DNA of 64,000 nt from Lotus japonicus (taxonomy: Eukaryota; Streptophyta; Magnoliopsida; Fabales; Fabaceae): contig NC_080044.1 in assembly GCF_012489685.1 (NCBI RefSeq), positions 16,720,369-16,784,368 of the forward strand. Reading direction: 5' to 3'. The notes beneath the pieces are model-generated. The model saw nothing but the letters and a program-made list of their open reading frames with translations, searched no databases and was not told the DNA's origin. Below, piece by piece: positions 50,280 through 61,360 of this stretch; the first letter of the stretch is position 1, and every line of letters begins with the position of its first letter. The position numbers were made by a program, and so were the translations under genes.

Positions 50280-52687
50280 GAGGCTGTGAGACCCAAAATT
50301 TCAGTTATAGAATTAATTAATTAAATTCCTATCCACGATTAGGTTTCGATGTATCGTGAAGGAAACCTGGACAAATGTTTACTGAATGGAATAAATTTAG
50401 GAAGGAGAAAATTCAGGAAAAGACTAAGAATAGTATTAAAGTCGATATAAGTTATAGCGCGAGTCTTATTCGCTTACGCTTAGGGCAAGAGCGTTAGTAA
50501 AAGATTAATTTACTCTTAAAGCACTATAGGAACTAATTCCAAAAATCTTCAGAGAAATATAAGAATTTCTCTTATTCATTTCCATGACAAGTGTTTCGAC
50601 ACGAAACCCTGGAATGTACGAACGTCCGATTCCAATTCTCGGAAGTTTGCCGAAACTGAATCTCTGATAGCTCAAGAACCTTAAAATAAACTGTCGATTG
50701 AGACTCTTTCTATTCGGAGCTTCAAACGAAGATTCCACACACGGACACCCATTTCTTTCGATGTTCCTAATCTTTCTTCAGAAAGAAGTTTTCTCATCCG
50801 ACATCAACTGCAAAAAGTAGTTTTTTCAGGTAAAATCGATTAACACCGTTAGTGAATCGTTTGCTCAAATTCCAAGAAACCTGGTTCGAGTTCTGGAATT
50901 CTGTCGCCGGATTCTATCTTATAATTCACCGAAGAATGCACAGGAAAAAATCGGAATCGCGAAATTTTCATTTTCCCGTGTTTTCCACTTCCTATAAATA
51001 GGTGAAGAATAAAAAATTCTTCACCATTGAAGCACCAAGGCCGCGAGCTTGAGGAAGGAGAGGGGAGGAGAGATTTTCGACGATTCTTGCCTGATTGTCG
51101 CACTGACAGTTGCTACGCATAGACCTCGAGGTATAGATGTTATTCCTTACTTCTGGTCGTAAATTCTATCGCTTTTCTCTATGTCTTTCTGTGCTCAAAA
51201 TTTTGAGCTTTTTGTAAAAGTGTTCAAATAACTTGATTTCAGTGTCTAAACTTATTGCATACATGCCCAAGAGCATGAATATCCGGTTGTTTTCTGCTGA
51301 ATCTCGCCGAATCGTCGCGGACTCGCGGAGCTTCAATTCTGTGAAAAAACCCATTTTCTGACCAAAGCTTCGTTCTTTGGATTAAAAACTCTCGACTGAG
51401 CTTAGTGTCAGTAGGATTAGTTGTTATAAATGTCGTTAGGAACACGCTCATCAAATTTATTTCTCAAAATTCCGACTTTGAGTTTTCGGGCTAAAAACAC
51501 TGACCAAAATACCCCTGTGTTAGTTTTCGACCCGATAATTTTTCTGAAAGTTTCCCTGGCCTAGATATTGCCTAAGAATACCTAGGAATTAAATTAGATC
51601 GATGAAAAAGTTCGGGAAACCCTATTTTGATAGTGGCCGAAACTTATTTGCTATGGTATCGTGTCCAAAAATAATTTTTGGGTCTGTATGACCTGAGTTA
51701 TAGTGTAGCCCTTTCAATTTTCGAAATTTTGGCTTTGGTTTCGTGTCATTCTGAGTTCTGTAGCTCGAGTTATGGACGTTTTAGCGAATAAAGTGTTTTT
51801 GTACAAAACTTGAATCGAGTCAAAACTCATCCATTTGAGGAAAGCCCTTCTTCCATTCGTGCCTAGATGTTGTACTCTGAAACTTCTTGAGCTTTGTCTA
51901 ACGTTAGTTAGTATTGTTTCGATTGTACCGACTTATTTTGATTGATTTTTGCTTTGTTTGCTCTAAGGTTCGTTTGTGGAAACCTTGGACTTGACTGAGC
52001 AAGCTTGTGAGTGTGACTTACACTGTGATTCTGGAGGAACTAGAGGTGAGGGCAACTTACCTTGCTAGCTAATGTTTTAGGCATCGACCAATTCAACTCG
52101 ATTTATTGTTTATGCACTTGATTGTGATTGATTGGGAAATGTTTTTTGGAGGCTTCGGCCGAGTGAACTAATTGAGACGTGTGTCTCCATTTTCTGAGGC
52201 TTCGGCCGACACTGGTGATTGAGATTTATTCATCGCTTTGATTTGCCATTGATTGATTCATATGCTGTACTTGCTAAATGGATAATCATAGGCTATGTGA
52301 ATACTTATGCACATGATTTGCTGGATTATATTGATTATACTGTGCAATTATACGAATATTTGTGCAACGTCAGAGTGTGGGGAAACGAGTAGTTATGTCA
52401 TACTCAAGATGAGAATTTGGGAAAAAGTTTGATGGGACGAACCGATGATCGGACCCTTATTATTTTAGTGGATCGAGACCTTCTATGGGAGTTACTTGGG
52501 ATGATGGGATCTTTTAAACTTATAAGATTAGAGATAAACCTAAATGGAAACTATTTTACAAGGAAAATTCATAATACACTAAACAACCTCTGAACCCTTT
52601 TAATAATGATAACAATGTCAGGTGAAAGCTTAGGGCTTGGATATTAGTTTTGGAAAATGAGAAGTGTCGCCGAATCCAAGTTTTGGG

Positions 52688-52850
52688 GAAACTAATAAGT
52701 TTCTGAGTATGTTGGTACTCTTCGCTCGATGAGCAGTTTGTTGTTTGACTATCTAAAGGATAAGCCGAGAAACTAATAAGTTTCCAAGTACATTGGTACT
52801 CCTTCGCTCTTTGAGCAGTTTATTTAGCCATCCAAAGGATGAGCCGGGAA
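52688..52850. repeat. About 83-bp duplication inside the solo LTR
   Basis: The sequence 'aaactaataagtttc...ggtactc...gagcagttt...aaaggat' occurs at 52688 and again at about 52771, with several differences. It directly precedes the minisatellite. Confidence 0.8.
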
Positions 52851-53325
52851 GCTTCACTGAGGCGTGAGACTTCATGAAAGCATGGAACTTCACTGAAGCG
52901 TGGGACTTCGTGAATGTGTGCAAATTCACTGAAGCGTGAGACTTCGTGAAAGCAGAAACTTCACTGAGGCGGGAGACCTCGTGGAGACGGGAATCTTCGC
53001 TGAAGCGGGAGACTTTACGGAGGCGTGAAACTTCACTGAAGCGTGAGACTTCGTGAAGGTGTGAAACTTCATTGAAGCGGGAGACTTCATGAAGGCGCAA
53101 AACTTCACTGAAGCGTGAGACTTCGTGAAGGCGTGAAACTTCACTGAAGCGTGAGACTTCGTGAAGGTGTGAAACTTCATTGAAGCGGGAGACTTCATGA
53201 AGGCGCGAAACTTCACTGAAGCGTGAGACTTTGTGAATGTGTGAGATTTCACTGAAGCGTGAGACTTCGTGAAAGCGTAAGACTCCATTGAAGCGTGAGA
53301 CTTCATGGAAGCGTGAGATTTCATC
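52850..53325. repeat. Minisatellite: 18-bp units in a 36-bp higher-order pattern
   Basis: Alternating units like cttcactgaagcgtgaga and cttcgtgaaggcgtgaaa repeat about 26 times. Because 18 is a multiple of three, more than one minus-strand frame stays open through the array (for example a repeated 'SRFSEVSRLHEV' pattern), but these are repeat by-products, not genes. The array is confined to the solo LTR. Confidence 0.92.
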
Positions 53326-54287
53326 GTCGTTTAGCCTAGGGAAAACGACAGGGAACATTTGTTTAGTTAGACACTTATGCGTTGGGAGGACGATAGATTG
53401 TTTGACTAACCTTATCACCTAACTTCATATGTTGAGATTTTGATGATTTGATATTGGTGAACATCGTTATGTTATTTGTTGGATTGTTGAGATATTGAAT
53501 ATTGTGTTGTTACTAGGGATTCGATAACATGCCATGTATATACCCTCGCGCCTTGGCAATGCAGAACTTATATGTATATATACAACATATATATATATAC
53601 CCCCTTATTCTTCACATGTTGCTTGTATTATTTATCATATTTATCATGTTGCTTATATATATATCATGTTTGTGTTTGGGCGGTCGGCCTGTTGCCAGAC
53701 GTTCAACAGTTGATTCGTGATGGTTCGTCGTTCGGGGAGGACCCGGAGTGAAATGACTACTACTGAGCCTTCGACGTGGACCCGGACTTTATGCAGGATC
53801 GGATGAGGGTCGATGTTAGGGGTGTAGTATATCGGGTGTCGTTGTCATAGCTCTGATTGTCATTTCTTATTTCGGGGCAGGGTAGGTCCCCGACTATTAG
53901 CTTGTTGTGTGGTTCTCTTCCATGAGGATCACAGGGAGTTTGTCGGACGTAGGAGGTCTTTTGGAGGCCGTTCTGGACTGACTTACTTTCTTGGAGGACT
54001 GTATTTATAAAGGTTATGACTCTGACTATGGGTCGCACTTATTAGTCTGCGGGCACCACTTTCAGTTACTTTCCGTCACTTGAGGACACTCGTGACGATG
54101 TTTTTAGTTGCAGCGAGGGCTGTACTTATATTGTATGTTAGTCGTTGTTAATCGCGATTAGGTTAAGTCTTTATTTCGACAAGTCTTTTTATTTAAACAA
54201 AACGAAAAAAAAATATACTTGCTTTTCCGCTTTATTTGATTTTTGGTTACTAAAGTGACACCACCGAAATCGGGGTGTTACAGAGGC

Positions 54288-55034
54288 GGCTGCGGTGGTG
54301 ATGAAAGTGCGATAGAAGGTGTTGTGTGTGCCGCTCGCGCTGGCGCGGTTGGGGTTGTGCCTTACGGCAGGTACGTGGCGACCAAGTTGGCACTCCAAGG
54401 GCGAAAGGGCAAGGATAACCCTATGACCAGGTAGAGGTGCAGAGTCATGTGGGGGCACTCAGATTTGTGCTAGATGCATCCTCTTCTCTTTTTGGAACCT
54501 ATCCCACTTCACAACACATGCTTTCCTTTTAATTTCTTTGGTCCGATGTCATAATTTTGTTCTTTTAAGTACATACAATCTCTACATATCTGAATTTTTT
54601 GGTTTTAAAAGAAATTGATTTAAGATCTAACTCAAGTTTGTGTGTGCTAAAAAAATGTCATATCCATATTCAGATCTAAAATTTTATGATGAGAAACTCT
54701 GACCTGTATATAAAGAAGGTGGTCAGCTCGTTGAGTTTTAAGGGAAACAGATAGCATCGATGCGCTCCTAGTCATGAAATAAAAATGATGCACTACTTAG
54801 TTTTTGCTTCGGAGATAGAGCTGCCACATCTCCGTCATGAACCATCGCGATTTTGTGAGAAAAGGAAGCGAGAACGGTAGTCAGTGAAGGAGTAGAGATC
54901 ACCCTTGTAACGATGTTCGAAAGTGGCGTATCAAAAGACCATACTAATAAATTTTGTATATTGTAAATTACTAAAATAAAAAGGAACCAACTTAATCTTT
55001 GCCAACAAGCAAAGCAATCAATCATGTAAATATA
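54288..55034. other. Unclassified region with a short GC-rich piece
   Basis: Bases 54283-54440 are clearly GC-richer than the surroundings and, before the LTR insertion, joined the sequence ending at 50284. This may be a fragment of a former gene, but neither strand gives a family I recognise. The remainder is AT-rich spacer. Confidence 0.4.
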
Positions 55035-55046
55035 ACTCATATACCA

Positions 55047-55342
55047 GTCTTCGAGGGTTAGCTCAAGTGGTAAGAGTTAAGAGACATAAGCATTGTTGTC
55101 AATCTCAAGAGATATCTCTTAATCTCTTACGAGATTACGATATCACGTACAAAAATCGAGACTAACGGGGCTAGTAACTGTTTTTTCAAATCTCGGCTGA
55201 CATCTAGAGATTAGGTAAACGTTATGAGATTACCTCCCCTCCACGAGATTAGGTAGTCTCTAGAGATTGACAACCATTGACATAATCTATGGGGGACTAA
55301 TTTACTTACATTACTAACAACTAACATTTGCCTATAAAAAAC
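55047..55342 (+). mobile_element. SINE copy 2, interrupted by a MITE
   Basis: It starts gtcttcgagggttagctcaa with an A box TAGCTCAAGTGG. Its tail (ttactaacaactaacatttgcctataaaaa) matches the SINE at 49687. A perfect 12-bp duplication ACTCATATACCA flanks it (55035-55046 and 55343-55354). The B-box region is not seen; part of the middle is occupied by the MITE 55096-55274 and some SINE sequence is missing or diverged. Confidence 0.82.
55096..55274. mobile_element. MITE, 179 bp, nested in the SINE
   Basis: It begins TTGTCAATCTCAAGAGA and ends TCTCTAGAGATTGACAAC, a terminal inverted repeat of about 11-17 bases. CATTG flanks it on both sides (55091-55095 and 55275-55279). The interior contains more short inverted pieces (ctcttacgagatt / gagattacctcc), so it can fold extensively. 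Superfamily not assigned. Confidence 0.75.
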
Positions 55343-55354
55343 ACTCATATACCA

Positions 55355-55579
55355 ACTTACCACATCTTGCAATAAACTACTATATTGAATTTCATTCAAT
55401 TTTTTTTAAAGGTAGGATTCATTTCAAACTAACTCAGGCTATATCGTGAAATCCAGCAATTAGTTTTCCTTCTAAAAATATTGTTACAATAATAATGTTT
55501 TTGTAAAATTTATTGGTGGAAGATTTGAAACTTTTTGTGTCTAATAAAGTCTTAGTTGATGAACAACTCTTCTTAAGTA
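55355..55579. other. Short spacer before the gypsy element
   Basis: AT-rich; ends with the GATTC target site (55580-55584). Nothing else seen. Confidence 0.6.
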
Positions 55580-55584
55580 GATTC

Positions 55585-55885
55585 TGATGGAGCCTTGATT
55601 GCTAAAAGGTGAATGCACAGAAACAAAGAAGATAAAGTTAAAATAACACTTTTCTTTGAGAAATATCTGATGATTCTATTCCATTGGCATCTTGCTTTAA
55701 ATAAGCACTATTGGAGCATTACAGCTGTCCTAACGGTGGCAGAACCTTCTAGGTTCTTTTGATTGGATAAGGATAAAAGACTAAAAGCAGAAATACAATA
55801 AAAGAAAATAGAATTCAAGCATGGACCCTAAACAATGTAAGCCTTCAGCTTAATGGGCTGGCTAGTCAAGCGTTTGGGCCTATCA
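55585..55885 (-). repeat. 3' LTR of the gypsy element
   Basis: 301 bp beginning TGATGGAGCC and ending GGCCTATCA on the plus strand. It differs from the other LTR at about ten positions, so the insertion is not extremely recent. The end of the integrase frame runs into it. Confidence 0.93.
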
Positions 55886-57525
55886 TCACTCTCCCCTTGA
55901 ATTACAGACTTGTCCTCAAGTCTACCTTCTTGAATTGACCCCTCAGCTTGGGCGGGGAAAGAGTCCTGAGCTGGAAGCTTTTCAGTGGGTGTCGTGGGAA
56001 GAGTAATTTGGTCACCCTCGGGAACGGGTTCCAACGGTGCAAAATCCTGTGTGGTCTTGGAGATCAACGGTTGAGGAGCGATGCTTGGGTCCGTGGGGTC
56101 TGAGTTGGATGGGGACTTGTCACTGTTGTCTGAAGTGAGTGGGGTTGGGTCCCGAGGTTTTTTGTTGTCAGCTTCCTTGGATAAAGGTGTGGACTGAATC
56201 AAAATTTCTTCCTTATCTTCTAGTGGTTCATCCTCAGAGTTTTGAGAGCCCATTTCTTCCTCTTGCTCATTGCGGTTAAGCTCAGCATGCTCCCTTGTGG
56301 GTTGAGATTCCACGGCTTTGCGCAGTTGTATTGCTTCTTCGGGAGGGCGAAAAACAGCTGCCGGTGTCGGGCCCAGAAGATCGAAAGCCAACGGTGGCAA
56401 AGGCACAAAGTCAGACTCTGGGTCACCCTTGAACTGCTTGAGGAGCGAGACGTGAAAGACAGGGTGAAGCTTGGCGGTGACAGGGAGTGTGAGTTCATAT
56501 ACTACGATGCCCACGCGTTTGGAGATTTGGAAAGGCCCAAAGAACCTGTTGGACAGTTTGTGGTAGACCCTGCGCGAGAGGGATTGTTGGCGATATGGTT
56601 GAAGGCGGAGCCACACCCAGTCCCCCTCAGCGAAGGTGACTTCCCGTCGATGTTTGTCCCCCTGCATCTTCATCCTTTGTTGTGCCCGTGTCAGGTAGCC
56701 CTTCAAGGTCTGTAGAATGGTGTTTATATGTTGTAGTGACTGATCAACTAAGGTAACAGTCGAGCTTCCTGGAACGTAGTCCAAGAGGGTTGGGGGTTTG
56801 CGGCCATACAGAGCCTGAAAGGGGGTCATCCCCGATGCTGAATGGTAGCAAGTGTTGTACCATAGTTCTGCTAGGTGAAGGTATTTGAACCAGGAGCGTG
56901 GTTGCTCACTACAGAAACAACGTAAGTAGGTTTCCAAGCAATGGTTTACCACCTCGGTTTGCCCGTCGGTTTGGGGGTGGTACGCGGTGCTGAAACAGAG
57001 TTTTGTGCCCAGTACGCGGAAGAGGTCACACCAGAAATGACTTAAGAAAAGCTTGTCCCTATCGGATATGATCAATCGGGGAACTCCGTGCAGGCAGCAT
57101 ATTTCAGTGGCAAACCTGGTGGCCAATGATGATGCTGTGTAGTGAGTTGGTAGTGCCACAAAATGTCCATACTTGGTGAGCCTATCAATGATTACCCAGA
57201 TACTTGTGTGGTCGTGCGAGGGAGGTAGTGTGGTGATGAAATCCATGGATAAGTCTTCCCATACTTGTTCTGGACTTGGAATGGGTTGCAGCAAACCTGA
57301 TTGCTTGGCAGGGACATAGTTGTTTTTCTGGCAAATAATGCAATTGCTGATGAATGCTTTAGCTTCTGTATGTAGTCCTGGCCAGTTAAATGAAGCTTGG
57401 ATTCTTGCTAATGTTGGGCGAAGGCTAGAGTGTCCCGCGACAGGGGTTGTGTGGTACTCTTTGGAGATTTCCTGCCTCAGCCCTAAGGTCTTAGGTAAGA
57501 ACAGTACGCCCTTATATAGCAACAC
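55828..57525 (-). CDS. Gypsy integrase region (end of pol), open
   Basis: A 565-codon frame open from 57525 to 55828. It contains the HHCC zinc-binding domain ('EYHTTPVAGHSSLR' and 'CIICQKNN'), the DDE core ('WEDLSMDFITTLP', 'LIISDRDKLFLSHFW', 'HPQTDGQTEVVNHCLE') and a GPY/F-type module ('RFFGPFQISKRVG...LHPVFHVSLLKQF'). The tail of about 170 residues is Pro/Thr/Ser/Glu-rich. A chromodomain is not obvious. The stop lies inside the 3' LTR. In a working element this would be released from the Gag-Pol polyprotein to insert the cDNA. This copy is separated from the RT by upstream breaks and the ATG is internal, so expression is doubtful. Confidence 0.9.
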   Translation of the reverse strand: MLLYKGVLFLPKTLGLRQEISKEYHTTPVAGHSSLRPTLARIQASFNWPGLHTEAKAFISNCIICQKNNYVPAKQSGLLQPIPSPEQVWEDLSMDFITTLPPSHDHTSIWVIIDRLTKYGHFVALPTHYTASSLATRFATEICCLHGVPRLIISDRDKLFLSHFWCDLFRVLGTKLCFSTAYHPQTDGQTEVVNHCLETYLRCFCSEQPRSWFKYLHLAELWYNTCYHSASGMTPFQALYGRKPPTLLDYVPGSSTVTLVDQSLQHINTILQTLKGYLTRAQQRMKMQGDKHRREVTFAEGDWVWLRLQPYRQQSLSRRVYHKLSNRFFGPFQISKRVGIVVYELTLPVTAKLHPVFHVSLLKQFKGDPESDFVPLPPLAFDLLGPTPAAVFRPPEEAIQLRKAVESQPTREHAELNRNEQEEEMGSQNSEDEPLEDKEEILIQSTPLSKEADNKKPRDPTPLTSDNSDKSPSNSDPTDPSIAPQPLISKTTQDFAPLEPVPEGDQITLPTTPTEKLPAQDSFPAQAEGSIQEGRLEDKSVIQGESDDRPKRLTSQPIKLKAYIV

Positions 57526-57559
57526 TCCATTCCGTTGAGAGAAAGTGGAGTCCTTGAGC

Positions 57560-58960
57560 TTTTCCTAGTATAATTCTTGTCCCTCACTACTGAGATAAAA
57601 TTCTTGCAGGGTGCGAATTATGGTGGGTACTGGGGTGGAGAGGGAGGTGTATACTGAAGCTTCCTCGACTTGGTTCCTGGAGAGAGCATCCGCCACTCGG
57701 TTGGAAGGCCCTGGTCTATAGAATATCTAAAAATCAAAGCCAATGAGTTTGGTAAGCCATTTCTGTTGGGCAGGAGTTTGAATTGACTGTGTGAGGAGAT
57801 GGCGTAAGCTTTGCTGATCAGTTTATATCTTGAATTTGGTGCCTAGCAGGTATTGGCGCCATTTTTTAACAGCTTCCGTGATGGCATACATCTCACGGAT
57901 GTACGTTGACTCGGATTGCATTCAGAGACTCATTTTCCTGCTGAAGAAATCCACGGGTGCCCTTTCTGGGAAAGAACAGCGCCTATAGCCACTCCAGAAG
58001 CGTCCGTTTCGACGTCGAATGGTTGTTTGAAGTCTAGCAAGATGAGGATTGGGGCCTCGGTGATCAAGCTTTTCAAGCTATTGAAAGCTTTTTCAGCTTC
58101 GGGGTTCCATTTAAAAGCTGATTTGGGGCCTTGCTTTAAAAGATCAGTGAGTGGCGATGCCAAGGTCGCATAGTGCCTCATGAACCTTCGATAAAAACCA
58201 GTCAAGCCCAAGAATCCTCTAAGAGTTGTGAGGTTGTGGGGTGGTGACCAGTCACGAATAACCTGGACCTTGGTTTGGTCGAGTTCAACTCCTGCAGAAG
58301 AGATGACATGCCCCAAATAGTTGACCTTGGAGACTCCAAACTCACATTTTGGCAACTTAGCATAGAATGAATTTGTAAGCAAGGTCTCAAGGATGATCTT
58401 TAAATGATGCAAGTGCATTTCAATAGAAGAACTATAAACAAGTATGTCATCAAAGAACACGAGGACAAACCTACGCAAATAGGGGCGGAGCAAGTCGTTC
58501 ATTGCCGATTGGAAGGTTGAAGGAGCGTTGGTGAGTCCAAAGGGCATCACCAAGCTAGAACTCATAGTGGTCGTCCACCGTCCTAAAGGCAGTTTTGTGT
58601 GTGTCCTCCGGCGCAACACGAATTTGATGGAACCCGGACCTCAAATCAATCTTAGTGAATATGGATGCTCCTCCCAACTCTTCCAAAAGCTCGTCGATTG
58701 TAGGAATAGGGAACCTATCATGAACGGTAATGACGTTAAGGCTTCGGTAATCGACGCAAAACCTCCATGATCCATCTTTTTTTAATGAGTAGCACCGGAG
58801 AGGAGAAGGGGCTGGTGCTAGGCATCACGATGCCTTCTTACAACATGTCAACGAGGATAGTTGCCATGGCCTCCTTTTGTGTATGTGGATACCTATAGGG
58901 TTTGACATTGACCGGAGTGGAGTTGGGAATGAGGGTGATGTGGTGGTCATGGGAACGTGA
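57560..58960 (-). pseudogene. Gypsy reverse transcriptase and RNase H, broken
   Basis: RT blocks run '[19 protein letters not shown]', '[20 protein letters not shown]' ('[11 protein letters not shown]'), 'LVMPFGLTNAPSTFQ' and 'FVLVFFDDILVYS' (the xxDD catalytic motif). Then come the linker 'FLGLTGFYRRF' and the RNase H start 'ETDASGVAIGAVLSQKGHP'. Lesions: TAA at 58838-58840 (replacing the usual Gln codon), one extra A in the run of seven near 58777-58783, a short insertion with TAG near 58557, a frameshift near 57945 just after 'LSQKGHP', and further stops in the RNase H region. Confidence 0.9.
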
Positions 58961-59014
58961 AGGCGGTAAGCCATGTGGAAGGGAGAACACAGTCGCATAG
59001 GATTGCAAAAGGTC

Positions 59015-60713
59015 TCATAACTCGTTGTTGAAGTTGGCAGGAGCTTGGGTAAGGTTCTCGAGGGTGAGGAGGGTGGAAAACTCCTTGTCGGTGGGAGTTG
59101 TGGGTATCATGGGAACCGTGTGACACTCAGATATGGCATCCAAGTTAATGAATCGTGAAAGGTGGTGGAAGGATGTCGATGTGAGGGAGTGTGGTGGGAG
59201 GCCAGTGAGTGTGCAGGTGACACCATTGCGTTGGAAAGAGATGGATGGAACAGAGAAATCCGTGTTGGTAGAGCCAAGCGTTCCCAACCACTCCATGCCT
59301 AGAACTACGTCTGCGCCATGTACATCGAGAAGGTGAAAAAGGGACTGTGAAAGAAAGTCCTTCCAAGAGAAGCACCGTCCTTGGGCAGAAATCTGTGCAG
59401 TGGATGTAAGCACCATTCCCCACCATAATTGGGAATTGGGATATAGGCACTGTGTGGAGATGAAGGTAACGCGCTACCCGTGGAGGGATCACGTTATGGT
59501 TTCTCCCAGTGTCCACTAGGACGCGCACCGGTTTGCCCATGATAGAACCATTGAAGCGGATGGCCTTCGGTGATGGCTTTTCATGAAGTGCTTCCGTCGA
59601 GAGGTGAAAGTGGATTACCTCTGTCCCATCGTGGTCTTTCGCAGCTGGTATAGTATCCACTGAGTCGTCCTCCGGCTCGTCGGCGAGGAGGAGGAAGAAA
59701 CGCCTGGGCTGATAGCGGTGGCCCTGAGTATACTTCCCATCGCAATTGAAGCATAAGCCCAATGTGCGTCGCTCTTGCATCTGGGCTGAGGTCAATCGAC
59801 GGACAGGAAGATGGGAAGAGCGTTGCGACGTCGGCGTGGTACCCGGGGCTTGTGTGGTGGGCTTGGTGCTGGTTGGTGGAGGGGTTGTGCGGGGAATGTT
59901 ATGGATGACCGTAGCTGGGGAGTGGCCGTGGGAAGAAGAGGGTGATTTGAAGGGCTTGGTGGTGATGAGGGTGGGTTTGTGTTTAGACTCAATCAGCTTT
60001 GCGAGGCCAATAACATGGTGAACTGAGTAAGACATGAAGACTTTGAGTTCTTTGAGGATCTCGGGGTTGAGACCGGAGAGGAAACAATCCAGAATGATAT
60101 CAGGAGGAAGGTCAACCACCTGATTACAGAGCTTTTCAAAGCGGGTTTGGTAGTCTTGGACAGTGGTGGTTTGGTGGAGTTTGAAAAGCTCCTGTTGGGG
60201 GTTTTCTTAGTAGGAAGGGCCAAATCTCAGGACCAGTGCTCGCGTGAATTCGTCCCAGGTACTCAGTTGTTTTTTGTTGTAAAGCCATTTGAACCAGCTC
60301 AGAGCTTCACCACGCATGTAGAAGGAGATGATGTTGAGCCTCTGGTCTGGTGGGGTTTTGTGGAAACGGAAGAATTGGTCGGCGTGAAATAACTAGTCGT
60401 TGGGTTCAGATCCTTTAAAAGGGTTTAGCTGCAGCTTCATCGAGCTTTGAATAGGGGTGGGGGTAGGGTTTGGGTTGCCGTTTTGTGGGGCTGTTGAGGA
60501 AGTGGGTTGAAGAAAACCAGGTTGGAGTTCTTCAAAGCCCGGTGGTGGTTGCGGTGGCACGCGGGGTTGGACCTGGGTGGAGAGGTTGGTCATTTGCTCG
60601 AGCAAGGTGGACACGGTGGACTCCATCGAGGACGTGAGGTGATGAGCCATGGTTGCCATACGAGCATGGATGGCGGAAAGCACGGCGGGAGGGATTTCAT
60701 CATCAGCAGACAT
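59015..60713 (-). pseudogene. Gypsy gag and protease, broken
   Basis: Starts at 60713 with 'MSADDEIPPAVLSAIHARM'. The capsid region has 'LSWFKWLYNKKQLSTWDEF'. A zinc knuckle follows in which the last cysteine is replaced ('CFNCDGKYTQGHRYQP', usually ...GHRC). The protease site is 'VRVLVDTGRNHNVI' (DTG). The retropepsin tail 'ADVVLGMEWLGTLG' is in another frame, so there is a frameshift near 59400. In-frame stops: TAG at 60390-60392 and a TAA near 60208. The region down to 59015 links to RT. Confidence 0.88.
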
Positions 60714-60737
60714 GATGAGGAAGAATGAAAGCACGAA

Positions 60738-61038
60738 TGATGGAGCCTTGATTGCTAAAAGGTGAATGCACAGAAACAAAGGAGATAAAATTAAAATAAC
60801 ACTTTTCTTTGAGAAATATTTGATGATTCTATTCCATTGACATCTTGCTTTAAATAAGCACTATTGGAGCATTACAGCTGTCCTAACGGCGGCAGAACCT
60901 TCTAGGTTCTTTTGATTGGATAAGGATAAAAGACTAAAAACAGAAATACAATAAAAGAAAATAGAATTCAAACATGGACCCTAAACAATGTAATCCTTCA
61001 GCTTAATGGGCCGGCTAGTTAAGCGTTTGGGCCTATCA
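60738..61038 (-). repeat. 5' LTR of the gypsy element
   Basis: 301 bp, same ends as 55585-55885, followed on the right by the GATTC duplication (61039-61043). The frame upstream of the gag ATG stays open into this LTR. Confidence 0.93.
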
Positions 61039-61360
61039 GATTCTCTGATGCTCTTTTCTAGAGCGGGTCTCTACTGGTCGCATGTTACTGGCGCTCTACC
61101 CAATTGTATGAAGGTGCTTTCTAAGCATTATATTATTTCTTTTAAGAAAAAATGTGGCATATAGTTCCTTTTTTATATCGGCCAATAAATTTTCTCTTGA
61201 GACGCCTACACCTTCATGTCTCTCATCTCTTACCACTTGAACTATTATTCGGAAGAATATCTGTATAAACGGTTTGACTTCATGCATTAACTATCATAAA
61301 TAATTTGATGGAATTAGCTTAAAATATGGCAAAGATTGAAATCAGCTCATATTGTTTCCC

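Larger units (their letters stand above)
50285..54282. mobile_element. Solo LTR, about 4.0 kb
   Basis: The 3998-bp sequence begins TGTGAGACCC and ends GGGGTGTTACA, with TG...CA ends, and is flanked on both sides by GAGGC (50280-50284 and 54283-54287), a perfect 5-bp duplication. No internal domain remains, so it is the product of LTR-LTR recombination. An LTR of 4 kb is unusually long and is in the range known for Tat/Ogre-like gypsy elements; that assignment is inference. It contains two tandem repeats (52688-52850 and 52850-53325) and dinucleotide TA runs near 53580-53600. Confidence 0.9.
55585..61038 (-). mobile_element. Full-length Ty3/gypsy LTR retrotransposon, 5.45 kb
   Basis: Two 301-bp LTRs (55585-55885 and 60738-61038, TG...CA ends, very similar) enclose a minus-strand gag-pol in the order gag, protease, RT, RNase H, integrase, which defines Ty3/gypsy. 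GATTC flanks the element at 55580-55584 and 61039-61043. A polypurine tract (complement of tcactctccccttg, just right of 55885) precedes the 3' LTR. The total length and short LTRs resemble Reina-type chromoviruses, by inference only. A primer-binding site is not recognisable: gag starts only 24 bases after the 5' LTR. Gag and RT carry stops and frameshifts, so the copy is defective. Confidence 0.95.

Noticed and set aside
52850..53325. CRISPR-like alternating repeats
   Set aside because: The units are contiguous and degenerate with no unique spacers, and they lie in a plant retrotransposon LTR.
52753..53418. Long minus-strand frames (221 and 132 codons) with a repeated SRFSEVSRLHEV pattern
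   Set aside because: They are translations of an 18-bp minisatellite; a repeat length divisible by three keeps several frames open. No non-repetitive domain.
54189..54458. Frames on both strands across the GC-rich piece 54283-54440
   Set aside because: They cross the LTR boundary and match no family I recognise. Kept only as an unclassified region.
55047..55080. Candidate tRNA gene at the A-box
   Set aside because: No acceptor stem or anticodon arm, and a 12-bp TSD plus shared tail identify a SINE.
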